DNA of 20,256 nucleotides from an uncultured Phycisphaerales bacterium. GTDB lineage: Bacteria > Planctomycetota > Phycisphaerae > Phycisphaerales > UBA1924. Each line of letters starts with the position of its first letter. The stretch's first letter is position 1. Both the position numbers and the translations under genes were made by a program. The notes beneath the pieces are model-generated. The model searched no databases and was not told where the DNA came from. It saw only the letters and a list, made by a program, of their open reading frames with translations. The stretch lies in assembly GCA_937879825.1 (NCBI GenBank), contig CALFMQ010000251.1:1-20256 (forward strand). Direction: 5' to 3'. Shown here one piece after another: positions 15,002-20,256 of the stretch.

Positions 15002-17748
15002 CACTCAACGATCCGAAAGGCAGCACGCCCGCCGGCAAGGGCCAGCGCAAGTACAGCGCGCCGCAGCTCCGCATGGACTCGTGGAACGAGCTCCAGGTCC
15101 GCGCCTCGTGGCTCAAGGAGTTCGCCCGATCCGGGCGCGACGCCGCCGAACCCCGCGCACTCGTGCAGGAGTCACTCAATCTCCTTCGAACGCTGGAGTA
15201 CTATTGGGCATTCCCCGGCGGTGCCCGCGTCGACAAGCTCAAGCGCCTCTTCGAGCGCGCCGAGTACCCCGAACTCGCTTCCGAGGTCGGCGAGATCGCG
15301 CGGCTCCTCGTGGGCGATGCCTACCGCGACCGCGGCGGTGCGACGCTCGCCCGGGCCAACAAGCGCGACACCGACGATCCCGACGACACCGGCGAGATCA
15401 TCCGCACCGGCAAGCCGTATTTCGAGGTGCTCATCGTCGATGGCGTTGATGCGTTCGACCGCACCGAGGTCCGCGAAGGGCTCGCCGCCTGCCGGCGCGA
15501 CTCCGACGAGTTCATCTACGACGTCGTCACCGTTCCAAGCGTCGAAGACGCGATCATCGCGGTGCAGTTCAACCCGACGATTCAAGCCGTCTTCCTACGG
15601 TACAACTACTCGTTCAAGACGCATAACCCGCACCAGTCGCTCGAGCGATACCTCGACACGCTCGAAGCCGAGCCCATGCCGATGTCCTTCGGCCTTGAGC
15701 GTTCGCTCGCCCTGGGAAAGGTGCTCCACCGCCTCCGGCCCGAACTCGATCTCTACCTCGTCACGGACACGCCGCTCGAAACCGTTGCGGGCAACCTCGG
15801 CTCGGACTTCCGCCGCGCGTTCTACCGCCTCGAGCAGTACATGGAGCAGCACCTGACGATCCTCAAGGGGATCCGCGCACGCTTCGAGGCGCCGTTCTTC
15901 GAGGCGCTCCGCCGCTACAGCGCCAAGCCGACAGGGGTGTTCCACGCCCTGCCCATCGCACGCGGCAAATCCATGTCGAACGCGCACTGGGCCCGCGACC
16001 TGCTTGCGTTCTACGGCCCCAACATCTTCATGGCCGAAACATCGGCCACTTCCGGCGGCCTCGACTCGCTCCTGCAGCCGAAAGGCCCGATCAAGCGCGC
16101 CCAGGAGGCCGCGGCACGCGCTTTCGGGGCGCGCAACTCATTCTTCGTCACCAACGGCACATCAACCGCCAACAAGATCGTTCTCCAGGCGCTCATCCAG
16201 CCCGGCGACATCGTGCTCATCGACCGCGATTGCCACAAGTCGCACCACTACGCGATGGTCCTCGCCGGCGCGATGCCCGTCTACCTCGACTCCTACCCCC
16301 TCCAGCAGTACGCGATGTACGGCGCGGTGCCCTACCACGAGATCGAGGAACGACTCCTCGAACTGAAGGCCGCGGGCAAACTCGATCGCGTGCGCATGCT
16401 CCTGCTCACCAACTGCACCTTCGACGGCCTGACCTACGACCCGTACACCATCATGCGTCGCGTGTTGGCGATCAAGCCCGACATGATCTTCTTGTGGGAC
16501 GAGGCGTGGTTCGCCTTCGCGCGATTCAACCCGATGCTCCGAAAGCGCACCGGAATGGACGCGGCCGCACGGCTCCGCGCCGAGTTCCGGTCAACCGAGT
16601 ACCGCGAACAGTTCCGCGCCAGGCAGCGCGCCGGCGAGTCCCTCGAAGGGATGCCCGATCCCGAGAGCGCCCGAGTCCGCGTCTATGTCACGCAGTCGAC
16701 CCATAAAACGCTCACCTCGCTCCGGCAAGGGTCGATGATTCATGTCTTCGACGAGGATTTCGAACAGCGCGCTAGTGTCCCCTTTCACGAAGCGTTCATG
16801 ACGCACACCTCGACCTCCCCCAACTATCAGATCATCGCGTCGCTCGATGTCGGGCGCCGGCAGGTCGAGCTCGAGGGGTACGAACTTGTCGAGGACACCA
16901 TCGGGTTGGCGATGACTCTGCGCGAACGCGTTCGTGAGCACCCGATCGTCAACAGGATGTTCTCCGTCCTTCGTCCATCCGACATGATTCCGGAGGAGTT
17001 CCGGCCGTCGGGGCTCGAGTACTACTACTCGCACACGCATGGCTGGGGGCGCATGGACAAGGCATGGCGCGATGACGAGTTCACGCTCGATCCGTCACGG
17101 GTCACGCTCCAGATCGCCGCCACAGGACTCAATGGCGATCAGTTCCGCCACCTCCTGATGGATCAGTACGACATCCAGATCAACAAGACATCACGCAACA
17201 CCGCGCTCTTTATGCCCAATATCGGCACTTCGCGCGGCGACATCGCGTACCTCATCGAGGTCCTCGCCAAGATCGCCACAGGCGTCCAGGACCGTCTCCT
17301 CACCGAGAGCAGCGCCGGGCTCGCGCACCACGCCGAGCGTGTCGACTCCCTCCTGACCAACCCACCGCTGCCCAACTTCTCGCGCTTCCACGACGCATTC
17401 AAGACCGACGACTCGGGCACGCCCGAGGGCGACCTCCGCCGCGCCTACTTCATGGCGTACGACGAGTCGTGCCTCGACTGGGTGCTCATCAACCGCGACA
17501 CGCTCAATAAGATCCGCGCCGGGAATGAGTTCGTCTCCGCGTCCTTTGTGACGCCGTACCCGCCCGGCTTCCCGCTCCTCGTGCCGGGCCAGGTCGTCAG
17601 CGCCGAAATCATCGAGTTCCTCCTTGCGATCGATGTCAAGGAGATTCACGGGTATCACCCCTCCTACGGATTCCGAGTCTTCTCACAATCAGCAATCGAA
17701 CGAGCCGCCGGCGCTTCACGCAGAACGCCCGCGATCAGGAAGGTTTAA
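14998..17748 (+). CDS. Long Orn/Lys/Arg-family PLP decarboxylase
   Basis: A fold-type I PLP decarboxylase that would turn a basic amino acid into its amine (agmatine, cadaverine or putrescine). At 916 residues it is longer than the roughly 710-760 usual for AdiA/LdcI/SpeC. Residues 1-140 are a helical extension I do not recognise. The wing (flavodoxin-like) domain follows (about 141-280; YFEVLIVDGVDAFDR). The PLP core starts near 310, with GTSTANKIVLQAL (387-399), DRDCHKSHHYAM (409-420), LWDEAWFAF (499-507) and the PLP lysine K570 in TQSTHKTLTS. An Arg-rich segment (about 520-558) separates DEAW from STHK. The C-terminal domain (760-905) is of the family type. It overlaps the nitrilase by 4 bases and is 5 bp before the ligase. 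Family is clear; substrate cannot be read from the sequence. Confidence 0.85.
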   Translation: MTLNDPKGSTPAGKGQRKYSAPQLRMDSWNELQVRASWLKEFARSGRDAAEPRALVQESLNLLRTLEYYWAFPGGARVDKLKRLFERAEYPELASEVGEIARLLVGDAYRDRGGATLARANKRDTDDPDDTGEIIRTGKPYFEVLIVDGVDAFDRTEVREGLAACRRDSDEFIYDVVTVPSVEDAIIAVQFNPTIQAVFLRYNYSFKTHNPHQSLERYLDTLEAEPMPMSFGLERSLALGKVLHRLRPELDLYLVTDTPLETVAGNLGSDFRRAFYRLEQYMEQHLTILKGIRARFEAPFFEALRRYSAKPTGVFHALPIARGKSMSNAHWARDLLAFYGPNIFMAETSATSGGLDSLLQPKGPIKRAQEAAARAFGARNSFFVTNGTSTANKIVLQALIQPGDIVLIDRDCHKSHHYAMVLAGAMPVYLDSYPLQQYAMYGAVPYHEIEERLLELKAAGKLDRVRMLLLTNCTFDGLTYDPYTIMRRVLAIKPDMIFLWDEAWFAFARFNPMLRKRTGMDAAARLRAEFRSTEYREQFRARQRAGESLEGMPDPESARVRVYVTQSTHKTLTSLRQGSMIHVFDEDFEQRASVPFHEAFMTHTSTSPNYQIIASLDVGRRQVELEGYELVEDTIGLAMTLRERVREHPIVNRMFSVLRPSDMIPEEFRPSGLEYYYSHTHGWGRMDKAWRDDEFTLDPSRVTLQIAATGLNGDQFRHLLMDQYDIQINKTSRNTALFMPNIGTSRGDIAYLIEVLAKIATGVQDRLLTESSAGLAHHAERVDSLLTNPPLPNFSRFHDAFKTDDSGTPEGDLRRAYFMAYDESCLDWVLINRDTLNKIRAGNEFVSASFVTPYPPGFPLLVPGQVVSAEIIEFLLAIDVKEIHGYHPSYGFRVFSQSAIERAAGASRRTPAIRKV

Positions 17749-17753
17749 AGAGT

Positions 17754-19313
17754 ATGGGCGCCGGCAAGAAGCAGAAGTCAATGAGTCCGACCGCCGACAT
17801 TCAAGGCGACCTCAACGCCAAGGCGCTCCAGTCCGATCGTTCGGCCTCTTCGAAGCGCAAGCGACTCAGCGGGGTCTCCGACATCCGGCGGTTCTTCCAT
17901 CGCAACACCGAGCCGATCTACTTCATCAGCGCAACCAACTTCAATCTCCTCGGGATGGACGAGTGGATCCGCAACTTCAACTTCCTCTCCGCGATCGATT
18001 GCTTCGACGGAAAGCACCCCCACGTCTACGTCCCGCCCGAGATCCCGCACGAGCCGTTCGAGTCCATCGAAGACATCAATAACTACCTCCTGAGCCACCC
18101 CGACCTGCTCAAGCTCCTCAGGGACCGAGGCGACAACGGCAAGAACGGCAAGGCCGTCTTCCTCATGTTCGATGAGAAGACCGAAGCACTCTGCAAGAAA
18201 GCGGGTCTGGAGGTCTGCTTCCCGCCCGCAGCGCTCCGAACCAAGATCGACGACAAGGTCGAGACCACACGCATCGCGGAGCGCGCCGGTGTCAAGTGCG
18301 TCCCCAATGTTCTCGCCAAAGTCGACTCTTACGACACACTCCGCAAAGTCTCGAAGAAGCTCGGCGAGGATCTCGTCATCCAGACCGCCTTCGGCGACTC
18401 CGGCCATACAACCTACTTCATCTCCAACGAGAAGGAGTTCAAGAAGTACGAGAAGGACATCGTCGCCGCGCCCGAAGTCAAAGTCATGAAGCGCATCAAC
18501 TGCCGAGGATCGGCGCTCGAAGCGTGCGTGACCCGCCACGGCACCATCGTCGGCCCGCTGATGACCGAGCTCGTCGGTTTTCCCGAACTCACGCCCTACA
18601 AGGGTGGCTGGTGCGGCAACGAAGTATTCGCCGGCGCCTTCCAATCCAAGACCCGCAAGGAAGCCCGCAACGCCGCGATCGCGTTCGGCGACGAACTCAA
18701 GAAACTCGGCTACCGCGGCTATTTCGAGATCGACTTCCTCACCGATCTCGATACCGGCAAGGTCTATCTCGGCGAGTGCAACCCGCGCATCACCGGTGCT
18801 TCTTCAATGACCAACCTCTCGGCCTTCGCCCACGCCGATGCGCCCCTCTTCGTCTTCCACCTTCTTGAGTGGATGGGCGTCGACTACGACCTCGATGTCG
18901 AGGCGCTCAACACACGATGGGCCGATCCCGACAACATCGACTCCTGGAGTCAGCTCGTCATCAAGCACACCAAGGACTCGGTCGCGCAGATCACCGAGGC
19001 GCCGCCCTCAGGAATCTGGGAACTCAGCGACTCCAAGCAAATTCGCTATGTCCGTCCTCAGACGCACCGCCGCACGGTTCACACCGAGAATCGGGCCTTC
19101 TGGCTGCGCATCGCCGGGAAGGGCGACTACTTCTACGAGGGCGCCGACCTAGGAATCCTCGTCTCGCCCGGCCGCTTCATGGACGATGATTTCAAACTCA
19201 CCGATCGAGCCAAGGCGTGGATCAAGGGCATCCGCTCGCAATATCAGGTCACACCCATCGCCGCCGCCGACTCGATGATCGAAGCGCATCAGCACGAGTT
19301 CAAACTCCTGTGA
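17754..19313 (+). CDS. ATP-grasp ligase (biotin carboxylase-like fold)
   Basis: ATP-grasp enzymes activate a carboxylate as acyl phosphate and join it to an amine or another nucleophile. It has 519 residues. A basic, probably disordered start (1-40) precedes a Rossmann-like pre-ATP-grasp part (53-160, IYFISATNFNLLGMDEW). The ATP-grasp core (about 163-375) has DDKVETTRIAERAGV (166-180), nucleotide-binding LVIQTAFGDSGHTTYF (207-222), and the metal-binding set E325/D327 (YFEIDFL) with E341-x-N343-x-R345 (GECNPRITGASS). A C-terminal part of about 140 residues is unassigned. No biotin-carrier or carboxyltransferase domain is present, so amide or peptide ligation fits better than biotin carboxylation. 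It lies 5 bp after the decarboxylase and its stop overlaps the hydrolase start (GTGA). Substrates are unknown; an amine from the decarboxylase is an attractive guess. Confidence 0.8.
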   Translation: MGAGKKQKSMSPTADIQGDLNAKALQSDRSASSKRKRLSGVSDIRRFFHRNTEPIYFISATNFNLLGMDEWIRNFNFLSAIDCFDGKHPHVYVPPEIPHEPFESIEDINNYLLSHPDLLKLLRDRGDNGKNGKAVFLMFDEKTEALCKKAGLEVCFPPAALRTKIDDKVETTRIAERAGVKCVPNVLAKVDSYDTLRKVSKKLGEDLVIQTAFGDSGHTTYFISNEKEFKKYEKDIVAAPEVKVMKRINCRGSALEACVTRHGTIVGPLMTELVGFPELTPYKGGWCGNEVFAGAFQSKTRKEARNAAIAFGDELKKLGYRGYFEIDFLTDLDTGKVYLGECNPRITGASSMTNLSAFAHADAPLFVFHLLEWMGVDYDLDVEALNTRWADPDNIDSWSQLVIKHTKDSVAQITEAPPSGIWELSDSKQIRYVRPQTHRRTVHTENRAFWLRIAGKGDYFYEGADLGILVSPGRFMDDDFKLTDRAKAWIKGIRSQYQVTPIAAADSMIEAHQHEFKLL

Positions 19314-20256
19314 CGTCGCGCCCCGCCGCCGGCTCCGACCTCTCCCTTGAGTTCCGGGCGATCCACGAGCCGGAGCCGGGCAAACGCCTGCGCACGGTGT
19401 TCAATGAATACTGGCCCGGCTATCACCTCTGGATGTGCAAACATCCCGGCGGCTGGCCCGCGCTCGACGAATGCCGAAGCCGGCTCCTCACGCACATGCC
19501 CGAGCTCTTCCCCGTCTACGAGTCGATCCTCGACCTCGTCGGCCATGACCATGACCGCGCCCGCTTCCTCACGCTCTGGTCGCCCACGCCCATCATCCGC
19601 GCCTGCTCGCAGGCGGTCATCAGCACAGACACAGGCCCCGTTCTCGTCCGCAACTACGACCACGCCCCGCATCTCTGCGACGCCATCATGTTCTCGACGC
19701 AGTGGGGGGGTGTCCGAACCCACGTCATGACCGACTGCGTCTGGGGGGCGCTCGACGGCGTCAACGACGCGGGGCTCACCGTCGCGCTCGCGTTCGGCGG
19801 CCGGCGCGCCGTCGGCCCCGGATTCAGCGCCTCGCTCGTCCTGCGCTACCTGCTCCAGACCTGCACCACCGTGCGGGAGGCGTGCGACACGCTCCGCCGC
19901 GTGCCCGTCTATATGTCCTACAACTTCACGATGCTCGACCGCTCCGGTGCGCACCTCACCGCATTCGCATCACCCGACCGCCCGCTCTCGCTCGATCTCT
20001 CCCCTGTTTCAACAAACCACCAGCAGCACATCGAATGGCCGCAGTACGCCGAGTTCACACAGTCCGCCGAACGCCGCGCCTGCCTGTCAGAGATCACGGA
20101 AACCGCAACAACGGTCGAGCAGGCCATCGACGCGTTCCTGGCACCGCCGCTCGTCCGGACTCAGTACCGGCGCGCGTCGGGAACGCTCTACACCGTCGCG
20201 TATTCGCCGAACGAACTGGCCATGACACTCCACTGGCGGGGGCGAAGCGAGCGCAT
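19310..20256 (+). CDS. C45-family Ntn hydrolase / acyltransferase-like protein (3' end outside window)
   Basis: The frame is open from a GTG at 19310 to the right edge, 315 complete codons, with no stop. It belongs by motif to the acyl-CoA:6-aminopenicillanic acid acyltransferase group (peptidase family C45), Ntn hydrolases that cleave themselves before a Cys and then hydrolyse or transfer amide-linked acyl groups. The likely nucleophile is C99 (IIRACSQAV), close to C103 of fungal isopenicillin N acyltransferase. The RNxD motif follows as VLVRNYDHAP (R114, N115, D117), then GVNDAGLTVAL and SYNFTMLD, all at family-like places. The flank is RAC rather than the common GC. No signal peptide is visible, so it should be cytoplasmic. 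The GTGA overlap with the ligase stop indicates coupled translation and a shared product. Confidence 0.72.
   Translation, partial: MTSRPAAGSDLSLEFRAIHEPEPGKRLRTVFNEYWPGYHLWMCKHPGGWPALDECRSRLLTHMPELFPVYESILDLVGHDHDRARFLTLWSPTPIIRACSQAVISTDTGPVLVRNYDHAPHLCDAIMFSTQWGGVRTHVMTDCVWGALDGVNDAGLTVALAFGGRRAVGPGFSASLVLRYLLQTCTTVREACDTLRRVPVYMSYNFTMLDRSGAHLTAFASPDRPLSLDLSPVSTNHQQHIEWPQYAEFTQSAERRACLSEITETATTVEQAIDAFLAPPLVRTQYRRASGTLYTVAYSPNELAMTLHWRGRSER

Noticed and set aside
17754..19313. Acetyl-CoA or pyruvate carboxylase biotin carboxylase subunit
   Set aside because: The fold is shared, but no biotin-carrier or carboxyltransferase gene is adjacent, and the neighbours concern amine chemistry.

Overview
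The window is high-GC DNA with densely packed genes and no tRNA, rRNA, insertion sequence, CRISPR array or phage gene that I can see. The general look suggests a Planctomycetota bacterium, possibly of the Phycisphaerae: high GC, short Asp/Ser-rich linkers, and an ECF sigma factor followed by a small acidic partner. This placement is inference and only moderately secure.

Region 1 (1-1113, minus strand) holds an ECF-type sigma factor and, downstream of it, the start of a small acidic protein cut by the window edge. The partner is a candidate regulator of the sigma factor.

Region 2 (1297-11129) is a complete chemosensory cluster. Two genes on the minus strand encode a CheX-type CheY-P phosphatase and a single-domain CheY. 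A divergent intergenic region of about 300 bp separates them from eight plus-strand genes in the order cheA, cheW, cytoplasmic MCP with two PAS domains, cheR, cheD, cheY, CheC/CheX-type phosphatase, cheB. All the parts of a signalling array are present: receptor, kinase, coupler, methylation and demethylation enzymes, deamidase, response regulators and phosphatases. There are two separate CheY + phosphatase pairs, one on each side of the kinase operon. No flagellar or pilus gene lies in the window, so the output is unknown.

Region 3 (11244 to the right edge) is a tight six-gene plus-strand operon for amine or omega-amino-acid metabolism. It contains a succinate-semialdehyde-type aldehyde dehydrogenase, a GabT-type class III aminotransferase, a nitrilase-superfamily C-N hydrolase, an unusually long Orn/Lys/Arg-type PLP decarboxylase, an ATP-grasp ligase, and a C45-type (acyl-CoA:6-APA acyltransferase-like) Ntn hydrolase cut by the window edge. 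Gaps are 11, 6 and 5 bp, and two junctions overlap as ATGA and GTGA. The first three genes look like the end of an arginine/putrescine (to succinate) or lysine (to glutarate) catabolic route. The last three (amine-making, amide-making, amide-breaking or acyl-transfer) do not match a pathway I know by name. This operon is the best candidate for an undescribed system.

No gene-free stretch exceeds 300 bases. The longest is 2182-2477, between the divergent chemotaxis units.
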